Below, piece after piece: positions 12,401-23,600 of a DNA stretch of 64,000 nt. Source of the stretch: Xenoacremonium recifei (Eukaryota; Ascomycota; Sordariomycetes; Hypocreales; Nectriaceae); NCBI GenBank assembly GCA_012184525.1, contig WOFQ01000019.1, positions 310,001-374,000 on the forward strand. Direction: 5' to 3'. Numbering within the stretch: the first letter of the stretch is position 1; every line of letters starts with the position of its first letter. The position numbers and the translations under genes are program-made. The notes below the pieces were generated by a model. It had not been told where the DNA came from. It saw only the letters and a list, made by a program, of their open reading frames with translations, and did no database searches.

Positions 12401-12637
12401 CCTCAAATCCAGCAATTCGAGCTGTCCATAGTACCGATATAACATATCCCGACCGGACGTGCTGTCCTTGCCAGCACCTCTCATGTCCTGCCGTAGCCGG
12501 TGCAGGGTCGCACACTCCTCTGCGTAACGCTCGGGGTCATCGCCGTAGGTATCGCGAATGTAAGCCTTGAGCGGCCCAACCCAGTCGATCTCGTTGGTGG
12601 CCTTGAGCGGCACCGAGACCATGGGGGACTGCGCCAT
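9468..12637 (-). CDS. BRO1: Vacuolar protein-sorting protein BRO1 (ESCRT-associated, ALIX/PalA-like family)
   Basis: Exons on the minus strand are 12637-12360, 12279-11850, 11770-10622 and 10571-9468, giving 986 aa. The BRO1 domain covers about residues 1-390 (begins MAQSPMVSVPLKATNEIDW; contains YSLAFEKASIIFNISAVLS and FEKVWLMMVQ). A coiled-coil V domain lies at about 400-760. A Pro/Gln-rich tail at about 770-986 includes a run of prolines (YVPPPPPPGPPPLGPQQ). BRO1 binds Snf7/ESCRT-III on endosomes and recruits the Doa4 ubiquitin peptidase, so cargo is deubiquitinated before entering multivesicular bodies. PalA, the pH-signalling paralogue, shares the same architecture, but the N-terminus and long proline tail favour BRO1. 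The three introns are 80, 79 and 50 nt with normal splice sites. Confidence 0.9.
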
Positions 12638-14318
12638 GATGGAGGCTCTCGGGTGGCCGCCTGGGATGCGGCCTGACGGGTTTTGGGGGCGGGCGGACGA
12701 GGCGAGGGGAGGACAAGGCAGAGGAGCCTCAACGGAGGAGGGGAGGGCGAGCTCAAGAGTCGAAGAGCGAAGCTATCTCGACAGTTCGTGCGCTGGAGGA
12801 TGCAACAGATGATGATGACGGAGCACGGAGGGCGGACGGGATGCGGAAGGCGGAGGAGCGGGGTCCGCGTTGAACCACGCTGGCGGGCGGCGGTGACGAA
12901 ATGGTGGATGGAGATGTCTCCAAATCAGAAGCGATGCGACAGACCCAGATGCACAGGCGACGCTCAACAGGGACAGCCAGAAGCTTCGGAGTCGTAAGAA
13001 GGCGTCTCAGGCCAGTTGCAGTTCCCGACGAGGAGTGGCAGCGGCAGCTCTCGAGCGCATGATGGAGGTGGTGGATTGGATGATGATCCCTGTAGCCGCT
13101 GATGGGAGGGAAGCTTGACTGAGGATGGTGAGCTGGTGCAGTGCTGGGCCCGCTCCCGTCCCGTTGCACCCCACTGAACCCGCGCTAAGAACCGCCTGAC
13201 GAGGCGCTGGCTGCAGCGAATAGCATTGCTGAGAAGTGGGATGAATGTGCTGGTCGTCGAATTGGGCGCCTACAACGAGGCCTGATTCAGAGCTATCGGT
13301 CCAGGATGTTGCAGAGAATAGAGGCTGTACTAAGATTCGACTCACACTTCATCGAAACAACCCTCCAGAGGCTCTTTCCTCTCTCGTTTCGAGCAGTGTT
13401 CGAGATGTTTCTGCCTGCGGAGGTTGCGACCCATGAAGCTCCTGCCGCGTCAGAGCTGGCGACGACAAGCTCAACTCCCAAGGCATCAACTTCTCCTGAC
13501 CATCATCACAGCCATCTTTCAGCTCAGACACACAGAACCGCCGCCCTGGCGCTTCCCCTCCCCGAATGGTAACATCCACCAGCCCACTAGCCAGCAAGAT
13601 CCCTGCCGCAGGGAAACGAAACAGCTCTCGCCTCCAAACGTACCTTTCTGCTCTCATAAGCGCCCAGCCGTCGCATGTGACAAGCTCCGGCATTTCTCCC
13701 ACCCCCAAGATCTCCAAACGCTGGGCGGCCGTTTCTGCGGCCTCGGATGGGCATGTTGTACCGTTCGACCTTTCCTAGCTGAGGCAAGAACCAGATCTGG
13801 CCCTGAGATCCAGCTGCAGGGCTTTCATCGTCGAGCCGTCCCGTCGAGGCGAGGTGAAGAGATGGATGTGACGAGAAGTGATCAACTCGTGCTAATTCGG
13901 TGATGGCTTTATAGCAGGATTTAGCGCTGCAATTCCTCAGCCAATCTCGTCTGTTAATAAAGCGTGTATACAAACCAAGCACAAACATGTCAATCGCAAC
14001 CCGCTCAGTCTGCGGGCCAAGTCTACACGTTCGAAGGCCGGCTTTAGATCAAGTCGTAGTGCAACTTTCAAACTTCATTATCGATCAATTCTTTTATACT
14101 GCGCCCTTTATGTAGAGCCAACCTGCTGGATGCAAAGATACGTCAGCAGACAGCTGAAAGTGTTACACAGCATTTTGTGCCTGAGGCAAGAAGCTTTCCT
14201 ACATAACAACAATGTAATCAGACCGCAAACCCCGCCTTTCAATCTCTGTTCACCGCTCTCCATCGAGTCTCTTTCACAGCAACATAGGCAAGGCTTCAGA
14301 GAACCTCCAAGCACCACT
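12638..14318. other. Intergenic, between BRO1 and a divergent unknown gene
   Basis: This 1.7-kb divergent spacer is pyrimidine/purine-rich near BRO1. A minus-strand frame at 13349-13717 (MPELVTCDGWALMRAERYVW in its product) looks mildly protein-like, but it has no proper ATG and no recognised domain. I do not call it a gene. Confidence 0.45.
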
Positions 14319-14972
14319 ATGGCAGCAGACAGACCCAAAATCCTCGCCATCTCTCTCCACCACCAGCTATGGTTTGATGATATGTACCAGGTGCTTCTCG
14401 CCTTAATCAAGTCAAAGGCAGAGTTCCTACGAGCTGAAGATGAAGATTCAGCCGCACGTCTTCTGTCGGAGCAGCCAGGCGCCACAGCTGTCCTCATAAC
14501 CGACGAGGCACTTAGCCTCAAAGAAAACAAACATGTCTGGGAGGCAGTCCTTCGATATATCCGCCGCGGCGGAACGGCTGTAGTCATGGGCCTTTTCCCC
14601 TCTTTTGTCAAGCCAGCGGACATCAACCCTTTCTTTGCGCAAGCTGGTCTACAGTGGGGAGTCAGCTCATACACCAGGACAACTGTCTACCTCAACGACA
14701 GGACAACGGTCTACCTCAACCACAACGTGGTAGAGGAGGGTCTAGCTGCGAAGTTATTCCCCGAATACAGTCAAAAGGCCGTCTTTATCACGAATGTGGC
14801 GCCCGAAGATGCCTGGTATACGGCAGGAGAAGGATCCATGACTGACAGTGTTCCTGGAGAGTGTCCCGTCGCGTTCGCTCGTGTTGGGGAGGGCAAGCTT
14901 GGGTACGTTGGTGATATAACCGCAGAACAACAATCAGATCATGTCATCCTTGCAATGTGCGGGCTCCTTTAG
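14319..14972 (+). CDS. Conserved fungal protein of unknown function, 217 aa
   Basis: A single exon encodes MAADRPKILAISLHHQLWF onwards. I start it at 14319 because the context ACCACTATGG is good and the upstream in-frame residues (open from 14130) look untypical. The protein has alternating hydrophobic beta-strand and helix segments: ATAVLITDEAL, YIRRGGTAVVMGLFPSF, and a C-terminal GEGKLGYVGDITAEQQSDHVILAMCGL. This is reminiscent of a class I glutamine-amidotransferase-like or ThuA-like fold, but no catalytic Cys-His-Glu triad is evident. There is no signal peptide or membrane segment. A 24-bp tandem duplication at 14676-14723 adds a second copy of RTTVYLN. Function unknown; the fold suggestion is inference. 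Confidence 0.7.
   Translation: MAADRPKILAISLHHQLWFDDMYQVLLALIKSKAEFLRAEDEDSAARLLSEQPGATAVLITDEALSLKENKHVWEAVLRYIRRGGTAVVMGLFPSFVKPADINPFFAQAGLQWGVSSYTRTTVYLNDRTTVYLNHNVVEEGLAAKLFPEYSQKAVFITNVAPEDAWYTAGEGSMTDSVPGECPVAFARVGEGKLGYVGDITAEQQSDHVILAMCGLL
14676..14723. repeat. 24-bp tandem duplication inside the unknown gene
   Basis: Two adjacent 24-bp copies (14676-14699 and 14700-14723) differ at two positions. They encode RTTVYLND then RTTVYLNH, so the reading frame is kept. Confidence 0.85.
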
Positions 14973-15299
14973 TGTCCATAGCAGTCAATACTGGGCGATA
15001 TCACAATGTAATAAAAGCAGTGAGCCAATGACAGGTGGATATCCCGATTGAGGTCTCAAATGCCGACACTACCGATTATTGGTTAATGCTGATCACTGCC
15101 GAAGACTAACCTCGTCTTTCAGCATACAAGCTTTGTGATACTCAAATTTGAATACAGTTAAACTAACAACACAAGGCGCATGATCAACATCCACCAAACT
15201 AACATATACGAAAAGGCGATATTAGGATCCCCCACTCCTCGCTCACAACTTGGCTAATCCAACCCTCAAACACCATTTTAAACCACACAGTCTCGATTC
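14973..15299. other. Convergent 3' spacer
   Basis: This AT-richer 327-bp stretch lies between two convergent genes, the unknown gene and phospholipase D. It holds their 3' UTRs. I see no gene in it. Confidence 0.5.
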
Positions 15300-18120
15300 T
15301 TACGTATACACAGACTCGGTCCACGAGTTCACCTGCAGCCCTCTCTCCGCCATCTCGGCATCCTTCAGGAACTCCAGTGGCATATTCACGAGGTGACCCT
15401 TGATCTGATCCAGCTTGCTGCGTGCGTCCTCGGCGGGCAGGAACTGGTCGAAGATGTGGCCTGGCTTGACACCACGAGGGGGGAGGAATCTGTCGTAATC
15501 CTCAAAAGTTTTGACTGGATCAATTAGCACCTTAACGTTGTACACCATGAGTGTACAAAACTTACTGTGGTCATCGGGATCTGCGTGGAATAGGTGACGG
15601 AAAATATCCGTGTTCTTGTCCGCTTGAGTCGTCCACTGCTCCCACACGGCGTCGCTCAGCGGATCCTCCAAGAACTTCCAGCTGTCGTCTCTATCGTATA
15701 TATCGTTGTCTGGCTGCACCGTCGGCGGTTGGGCGTTGATCTCGTCACCCGCATCAAACGGCTGGTGCTCCAGCAGACCCAGGTGCTGGCGCCATACGTA
15801 TCGACGGAGTGTAGCCGCATGGTAGCCAGCCTCAAACGGCTCGCCAGCCATGGTGCTCTGAATCTTGCGGGTATCTTCCATGACGATGGCCAGTTCGCTG
15901 TCGTGGTCGCCCTGGAGCGAGCGGTCGTTGAGGTTGTTGGAACCACAGACGACAATGCGGTCGTCCACGATGAGCAGCTTGGAATGCACATACAGCTCCT
16001 CCTGAACCCAATTCTTGATCTCAAGCTCCGGATCGCCCTCGGGCCAGACCTCATCCGTCAGGGGCCCGCTGTTAGCCATGGCGTGATGGGCAACGGAGAC
16101 CGAGGTGCGGATCTCGTCCTTAGGGATCGCATTCAAGAAAGTGTTCCTAGCCTCCTTGGCCTTTTCGATCTCGACGTCCAGGTTCTTCTGCTCCTTGTGG
16201 CTGCCCATGTGGTCGTCGCGCTCTTTGTCCTGGGGGTCGATGCTTCCGTGAATAGCTTCCGCCATGAGCTCCTCTGCTTCTGCGCGTTGGACCTTCTGGT
16301 AGCTGATACCCGTCTTCTTCTCGGCTTCCACAATGGCCGGTGTCTTGTTCAGTCTGTCGTAGCTCCTCAGGTTGAAGAAGAAGATGTGCTTGGTAGGATC
16401 GACACCCTGACTTCGGCACTGTTCAAAGATGGAATCAGGGCCGCGGCAGATTGACTTGTATTGGTAATCCATGATGGCACGAGTTCCAGTAGCCTCTGGC
16501 TGCCGGAGGTCGCCTGCGAAACCAGGCACAGCCGGGATAATGATGATAACCCTGAAGTGGCGTCCCTCCTTTCCAGCACGAACGACGGCGTCGACGATGG
16601 CCCTTCCAACTTGGTTGTGGATCGGGAACTGCTTGTCGCCAGTGGCCGTGATGAAGAACTGCGACTCCATGTAGACGTAGTGCTGGGCATTCCGAATAAT
16701 CTCGCAGTAGGCATTCTGGATAGAGTGCTCCTTCAAGATCCCGCAAGACCAGTCTGCACTGGACCGTACAACCTGGGCGTGGACAGTGCCACGGTTGTCG
16801 AGATTTTTGGTGCTCAATGGCGATAGAGGGTGCTGGACATAGTCACCTACGGGGTGCTTGGGGCGCTGAACGCCCAGGAGATCCTCGTCCTCCTGACGGC
16901 CCTCTAGAATAATCCAATCGAAACGTTCGTCACGCTTGTACTTGTCTCTCTTGGCCGAGTTCCAACGGAGAATGAAATGCTCGGCAATGTCGTAGACACA
17001 AGGACCAATGACGCCCATGGCGGTGTCGTGCCAGGGGAGTCGAGGGGTGTCCGCCTTGGAGAGCTCGTTCTCTTGCCAGTTGTTGACATTCTGGAAGTCC
17101 TTGACTCGGTTGTTGTTGAAATCCTGGCCTGGCCATATCGAATGGCCTTCCAGATCGGCGTCGCTGAGCGGGTGGGTGTTCGTGTCGTATCTTCCGTAGC
17201 AAAGATCGAGTCCACCAATGAAAGCCATGGCGTAGTCAATGACGATGAATTTCTCATGGTGAGCCCAGTACATGGTCATGTCGGCCGCGTTTTCGAACAC
17301 ATTGTGGTCAGGATGACGCATGATAGTAATGTTGCCGTATCCAGGAGCTCCCTTGGGAATCATTTGCTGAAGAGCATGCTTTGTGTGTGCCTAGAGATGA
17401 TCAGTACTCAATTGGAACAACTCTGAGGGGGTGTAATAAGTTTTCGCACCGAGTTGCAAGTCAATGCCTGCTCAACCTCCTTGTACACTATGATGAAGAT
17501 CTTGACACCCTGCTCAGCCTTTCGCTTGAGGATCTTGTCCAGACGGTACTCCTGGGTCTTGAGGGGAGGTCGGCGCAGGAATAGCTCAGGACTCAACCAC
17601 CAATCGGCAATATATATGGATTCCTTGGCCTGCTCAAGAGCCACACTGACGGCCCAAAAGTAGTCTCGTCCATTGACATACCTGAACACGCGTTGGTGAG
17701 ACTGCGGGGGGGTAAGAAACGTGGAGGTGAGACGTACCATTTGATGAGGTTGCCGTCGCGCTCGGGAAAGTACGAGTTGAATCGGTGCGAATCAGTGATC
17801 TTGGTGCGCTTGTCGTCGGTGCGCTTCTCATGCTCTTCGTCGTGGCGGTGGTTGGGGTTGATCTGGAGACAGCTTCATGAGCTCACGTGCACGGGACCAG
17901 ATGGAAGAAATGCGGCTGCCAGCATACCAGGTTGGCGAATTTGCCAATTTTGTGTCTATTTCTGTGTCAGTATATCCCCATCAGATTGATAAACAGCGAT
18001 AACCCACTTCTGGTGAATCAGATTGACCTTGGCATCGTGGAGCGAGGTCGCATGGAGCTTCTCGCGCAGGCCCGAGAGCAGGCCACCGCTGCTCTCGCCG
18101 TCCTTCTTAGCGTCGGCCAT
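15300..18120 (-). CDS. Phospholipase D (PldA/plant-like, no PX-PH module)
   Basis: Exons on the minus strand are 18120-18008, 17955-17928, 17862-17738, 17681-17450, 17390-15566 and 15514-15300, giving 845 aa. Two HKD catalytic motifs are present: HHEKFIVID near residue 213 and VHSKLLIVDD near residue 635, each followed by the family GG or GSNN element (AFIGGLDL; VCGSNNLNDRS). The enzyme hydrolyses phosphatidylcholine to phosphatidic acid and choline at membranes. The N-terminus lacks the PX and PH domains of yeast Spo14, as in the shorter Aspergillus PldA class. The second exon is only 28 nt. The last intron (15515-15565, 51 nt) is a multiple of three without a stop, so it is easily missed; removing it gives DDHIKTFEDYDRFLPP, the expected family sequence. 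Confidence 0.92.
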
Positions 18121-19108
18121 GGTGCGATCTGGATTGCGCCTCTGCTGGCCGGGGATGAGAGATGGAGGGGGAAAAGGGTCACGAAGAGGGAGGGGAGGCA
18201 GTAAGAATGTAGAGAGCGTGTGGTGTTGATGTAGGATTTAAGTTTAGATGCAAAGGTGGGAACAGAGCGGGATGACGAGGCGCAAGCGGATGAGGCGAGG
18301 ATAAGCAGGACTGGAAGGATCTCAACCGAACCAGACGGGAAGCCCGATGTCATCGTGGCTGGCAGCTGAAGCAGAAACAGCATATGGAGTAGCAATGGAG
18401 GTGCCAAGAGCCCCGGAAGCAGGGATTGCAGCTGTCTATTCGTCACCAACGGCTTCACGGCCCAGCGCCCAGCATTTGTTGTGACAGCACAATTCTTGGT
18501 ACAAGGCATCCTGCAGGCTCATCTCATGTGACAGCCTGCCGTCTGCACCTGCGCTCGATGAGTGATCAGTTTGCATTAACCAGCTGAAGCCGTTCGCTGA
18601 TCATCTCATCTAGGTGGAATCATGACATCATGGGCTGGCTGGTGCTCATGACGGCGGGGGGCAGATGCGTGGACTGAAGTCTTGCATCGCGGCTCTGCGA
18701 TATGGACCAGAGTCCTGCGACTCTCGCCGAAATGCAGACCCAGTCCTCGACCAACTATCGCATGCAGCGGAGCGAATTGGGCTTTGACTCTGGCGGTGAG
18801 ACTGCAAACGCTGTTCTCGAACCATCAGCTCAGCCAGCGTGGAGACAGTCTCTGGAGAGACGCGTGCGGCCCAGCCACACAGTAAGGACTCCCATTCTCT
18901 GCACAGTCTCACCCCGATAACCGCCTGAGCCACAGTCCCTTATCCAGCCGCACTGTACGAGTGTCGCAACCCCCGCCCCGCCCCCTCTTTGCGCCTAAGC
19001 TCCCTCCCTGACTTACCCCAACGGGACAGCTCAACTTGCTCCCTGACCGCTAACACTCTGTCCTCCTCAACCTCCCTTTTTGCAACCCATCACCACCTAA
19101 GCCTCAAC
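18121..19108. other. Divergent promoter region of PLD and GLTP
   Basis: No gene is seen here. A C-rich box (about 18970-18987, CCCCGCCCCGCCCCCT) lies about 120-140 bp before the GLTP start. It contains a CCCCT stress-element core and a CreA-like GC box, but neither role can be shown from sequence alone. Confidence 0.4.
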
Positions 19109-19904
19109 ATGTCTGCTCCCACCTTCCCCCCCGGCGGCACCATCGTGCAGTCCTTCAAGCGCTCCTTTGTCGATGTGCCCGTCGACCCGGAGCGGGGCAA
19201 TGCCGTGTCCACCACCGAGTTCCTCGAGGCCGCCGAGGCCTTGACCACCATGTTCGGTATGTAGACGGCGATCACCCCGAGAAAGCCTCCGTGAGCCAAA
19301 CTCTAACCCGTGTGCGTGCGTGCAGACGTTCTCGGCTCTGTGGCTTTCTCCCCCGTTAAGAAGGACCTGACGGGCAACATTGCCGTACGTCCTCTCCGTG
19401 CCCCCGTCTCTCTCGACCGTGTCTCACCGCGATGTAGAAACTCCGTGAGCGCCAGCTCGCCGCCCCCGCCGAGTCGGAGACCGTCCAGGACCTGATCCGC
19501 AACGAGCTCAAGACCAAGAAGCACGTTGCCACCGAGGGTTGTGTTTGGCTCGTCCGGTACGTTCACGACAGTCTGGGAACCTACAGTCCACTAACAAGCC
19601 AAACTACAGCGGCCTCGACTTCACCTGCGCCGCCATCTCCCGCAACGTCGCTACCCCTAGCGAGGAGCTCGCCGACTCGTTCCGCACCGCCTACGGAGGT
19701 ACCCTCAAGCCTCACCACAGCTTCCTGGTCAAGCCCATCTTCAGCGCCGCCATGAGCGCCTGCCCCTACCGAAAGGACTTCTACGCCAAGCTGGGTGACA
19801 ACCCAGAGTTGGTTTCCAGCGAGCTCACCACCTACTTTGCCGCCCTCGAGAAGATTGTCGCCATCCTCAAGGGTTTCCTCGACACCAAGGAGGCCAAGTG
19901 GTAA
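19109..19904 (+). CDS. Glycolipid transfer protein (GLTP; HET-C2 homologue)
   Basis: Exons are 19109-19256, 19326-19384, 19438-19556 and 19610-19904, giving 206 aa, the usual GLTP length (Podospora HET-C2 is similar). The sugar-headgroup recognition residues of the family are visible: Asp, Asn and Lys in KKDLTGNIAKL, Trp in GCVWLVRGLDF, and His in LKPHHSFLVKPIF. The protein moves glucosylceramide and related glycosphingolipids between membranes without ATP, working in the cytosol at membrane contacts. In Podospora anserina, alleles of this family (het-c) trigger cell death with the NLR genes het-d and het-e. Whether this copy acts in incompatibility cannot be judged from sequence. Confidence 0.93.
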
Positions 19905-20761
19905 TTTCTACGACGTGACGATACGACACGCATCTAAAAACATGTCTGGGTCATACATGTATGGATGAGATATGATGACTGAGACGACGCCCTTCCAATT
20001 CAAATGATAGTGCGATTGCTTATATACTTTATTCTGCCCCTGTGCTCTGACACTGGGAAATGATAGAAACAAAGAGACGAGAGACGGCGAGGAGCGACGG
20101 CCAAGACCTGACGCCTCGGGATGAATGACAAACCACATCTACGCCATACAATATTGCCCGTGAATTTGGTTTCCAATCTGCTTACTGGGCTTTGATTGTT
20201 GTTACAGATTGATTCCTAGGAACCGTTCCTGGGAAGACCCCTATCTCGCTTGCCCAACCCCGGCCCCGCATCCGCGCCCGCGCTGTTCCGGGGCTTCGGG
20301 TTTCCCTCGTTGCAGAACATTCTCCGAACCCCTTCACTTCAGCTCCGCGCCCTACTAAAGAGAAGGGCATGGCGCACTGTTCTCCAGCTGACCTGCATTT
20401 GTTACTTGCCTTCCTGATCAGTTGGTAGAGCTAATTACAGTGCCCCGTTGGGAATGGTACTTCGGAGACTGCTATCTCTAGGCCTGAATCATCCTTGCTA
20501 GTTTGTTCCAAGCCCTTGCCAATCTTTGCCGTTTCAACGCCACACTTAGAACCAACATGCATAAGTTGTAACCAACACACAGACGATGGAACCAACATAC
20601 ATGATATGGAACCAAAATGGAACGGCTGAGCCTCGCGTGAGGAATCCTACTTGGGGGCGGAAATTCGTCACGAGGCATATAGAGAGGAACTTCCTGCTCT
20701 GTCCCCGGGAGGACTAATCCTCGTCAGCAATTATCTGTGTGGTTATTCCCAGTAACTAATC
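19905..20761. other. Intergenic upstream of a surface-protein gene
   Basis: No protein gene is seen. The stretch contains a strictly 20-bp-periodic AACCAA array (20550-20617), listed separately, about 145-210 bp upstream of the next ATG. The rest is unremarkable. Confidence 0.45.
20550..20617. repeat. Four AACCAA motifs at exact 20-bp spacing
   Basis: AACCAACA begins at 20550, 20570 and 20590, and AACCAAAA at 20610. The spacer sequences are partly conserved (GATGG or GATATGG before the last two). The array lies in the promoter of the surface-protein gene starting at 20762. It could be clustered factor-binding sites (20 bp is about two helical turns) or a decayed minisatellite. Confidence 0.6.
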
Positions 20762-22767
20762 ATGTTTTACCTCTTTTTAGGGTGTCTCCTTTGGGTCGCG
20801 GTGGTGAATCCAGTTTCCGCCAGTCCTTCGCCAGCTGACGCTCTTCTCTCTTCTCTCAGCCCCGCTCAGAGAGATTCGGAGTCAGCTACTTGGAAAGCAA
20901 TTCGAAGGGCTCTCTACACGCATGCTCTGAGTGGGAGAGAGGTCACATCGGCTAATACAACCTCCTTGGATAAGAGCTGGGAGAACAGTGTACTGTTCAG
21001 CTATTCTGGGTTAGTCCCAAGGCTCTTGACACAAAACGCGGGGGGGTTTTAACTTGACCACCGGCAACAGAGATCAGGATTTAGACACCCAAAAGGGCGA
21101 GACGTCCATTTCAGCCGGGATAGAAGTCACATGTACACTATGCTACATCAAAGGAACCGCCAAGACCAACTTCATCTACGACGCCGATTTCAACGTGACG
21201 CGAGCATTCGACAATTTCACCAGCGAGGTTGCAGATGAGTTTGACAACCTTGCTCATGAAGTTGTGGATTATGTCGAAGATTACTTTGACGGTGTAGTAA
21301 CCAAGTTGGAGGACGGTATCGATTTGGATGACTTTACCTTTCCTACCATGAACTTCACCTTCAATATCGACGTTGAGGAAATACCTGCGTTTCAGCTCGA
21401 GTTCGAATTTGACGGTTTGGAAGTGTACATGCTCATGGACACGACACTGTCTGCAGGAGCCACATACACCTTGAATCTGTTCACTTCTGACACCATTGTT
21501 GGGTTTGGCGTTGGCGATCAGTTTCTTGGGGTGGTATTTGCCATCGACCTGATTCTTAACGTGGAGGGGCAGATTGATATGAGTTCAGGTTTCCACCTCA
21601 AACTGGATGACGGTGCCTTGATAAATATCGCCATGTTCTCTGAAAGTGTTTCACAAGTAACGCTGTAAGTAGGGCGTCATACCTATCCAGAACTAATGAC
21701 TGATGATAAACCCCTGTAGTAACGGTGGCGAGTTTGAGTTTCTTCCGGTCACAGTTGAAAACGCGGGAGTCGTTTTCCAAGCGGTGCTCCGTCTCGGAGT
21801 GAAGGCTGGTTTTGAAGTCACATCACCCGGTGTTTCAATTGCAGACATCGATGTGGCCAAAGCTAGCACTGGCGCAGAGGTTGGAATCTACGCCAACGTC
21901 GCCGAGTTCATCACCAATGTAACCGTCTCTCCGGATGGGAATGACGATAACTGCACGTTCCAAGTCGTTGAGGCCTACCAGCTAGCGCTAGGAGCAGTAG
22001 CAGGAGCATCTGTTGCGATTGGCGACCACACCTGGGGACCTGTGCCGACAACAGAAATCACGGTCTTTTACACTACTTTGCCGAGCGCGTGTGCCACTAG
22101 TGGTCGAGGCAATGTGACATCCACGGCATCATCTGATGGGGTTATCACAAAGAGGAACCCTGACAATGACAAGATGGAAACTACGACCATTAGCACTGAA
22201 GCGACCTTTACCGCAGTATCTTGTCAATCAAAGGGGATGATCAACTGTCCGGCATCTCTTCAGACAACAGCAATCACCACAACGACCAAGACCCTAGTCA
22301 CGGTAGTGCCATCCGGCTCCGACGCAACATTCCCGGAATCTGTCCAAAGCAGTGTTACAAGCACAGTAGCTTTCGGCGATAGATCCAACAAGGTGCTATC
22401 AAGTTCAGGATCCCCGAAATCCTATGTCCCTCCTTCACCGACATCGACTCAAGAAACTACTTCGTCATCTCTTGTTGACAATATCGAGCACGGAAAAACT
22501 GGCGGCGTACCCAATCGAGTCATCTTGGGTGTTAGTATTGGACTGGGAGTCCCGGTCCTGCTTGGGCTCGTCGGTGCTTTTGTGTGAGTTACATGACTCT
22601 TCCCTGCCATCTTTTATAAATGAGAAAAGTTTAACTGACCCTCTTGTAGTGTCTATCGACGACGTAAGGGTTCAATGGAGGGCCCGAAATATGACCCTGT
22701 CTCCGTCGTGTCACCAAGTGTTAAAACACCAGGAGTGTCGGTTATTGATCAACCATTGCGAGAATAA
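20762..22767 (+). CDS. Secreted, single-pass membrane-anchored cell-surface glycoprotein, function unknown
   Basis: Exons are 20762-21009, 21071-21664, 21720-22583 and 22650-22767, giving 607 aa. The N-terminus is a signal peptide (FYLFLGCLLWVAVVNPVSA). A beta-rich ectodomain follows with several N-glycosylation sequons and a CTLC motif. The repeated pattern of the middle (IPAFQLEFEFDGLEVYMLMD; GGEFEFLPVTVENAGVVFQA) resembles fungal surface proteins of the DUF7223/DUF7029 kind, but this is a tentative resemblance. A Ser/Thr-rich stalk leads to one transmembrane helix (VILGVSIGLGVPVLLGLVGAF). A basic YRRRK stop-transfer and a short cytosolic tail of about 35 residues complete it. This layout fits a wall-stress sensor or adhesin-like protein. 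All three introns have normal splice sites. Confidence 0.78.
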
Positions 22768-23600
22768 ACAAGATATGAAGAGGTTATTAACTTAAAGGAG
22801 AAGTCGCATGATAGGCCGACTGGGTCGGGTTGGAGACAACGAGCGACAGAAGTGCTCCCTGAAAATTAATAGTACATGTGTATCATTGCCATATTGAGGC
22901 CTATCCAACCCCGCAGCTCGATTATACCTACCTTATAGTACTTAAAGTACTCAAATTGGACATCATAACGGCCTTTTATTTCTAAGTAAGAGACCGTGAG
23001 CTTATGATTCTTCGATTTTATTGTTGTGCTGGGATCATCTCTTCAACCTGCCCACGCTCTCTATTGCTGAGGGTAACATATGATCCAACTATACTCGGTC
23101 TGAGAACATCCTCCGACGCCTGTGCGGCTATCAGAGTGGCTTGAGATTGACGGAACTTGCGGCATCATAGCATAGATATGCGCGACTGTTGGCCATCCCT
23201 CTTGGTGGCGCATCGGTCGTCTGCGACTGACAATTACGAGAATTCGGATCACTGCGATTCCAAGCCTGGTGATCCTATCCGCACGACCCTTGCCTCGGGG
23301 CCTATATTTGGCACCGATATCTTGGGATCGGCCCTTAGATTTGGCACTTGCTACCCCAGGTCGTAGATTTAGCACCGATATCTAATGTTTCCCCAGGAAG
23401 CTGTGCCGCTCTTCCGTGGCAAGCTCGGCAGATGAATGGACCCATTTCCCCAGATCGACTATTCGTTCCTGGACTTCATAGATAAAGAATGTGGAAAGAC
23501 AATGATATAAATGGAGTGCTTTTCCGCAACCGAGAGGTTCATTTTCAAGTTAATCGATCTCGAGCCTGTCTCAATTTAACTACTTCGTCTTACTTCGCTT
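22768..23600. other. Intergenic, upstream of MFS gene
   Basis: This 830-bp spacer has no supported gene. It contains an imperfect 17-bp direct repeat (23306-23322 and 23367-23383, ATTTGGCACCGATATCT against ATTTAGCACCGATATCT). The region closest to 23601 is probably the transporter promoter. Confidence 0.45.
23306..23383. repeat. 17-bp direct repeat pair in promoter region
   Basis: Two copies with 16 of 17 bases identical (23306-23322, 23367-23383) lie 61 bp apart, about 220-295 bp before the transporter start. Each contains CCGATATC. They may be paired regulatory sites; function unknown. Confidence 0.5.

Noticed and set aside
13349..13717. Minus-strand frame with a mildly protein-like product
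   Set aside because: No ATG at the start, no recognised domain and no convincing upstream exon; it lies in the BRO1 promoter region.
20418..20431. tRNA D-arm-like string (TCAGTTGGTAGAGC) suggesting a tRNA gene
   Set aside because: No matching acceptor stem, anticodon arm or GGTTCGAATCC-type T-arm follows within 80 bp.
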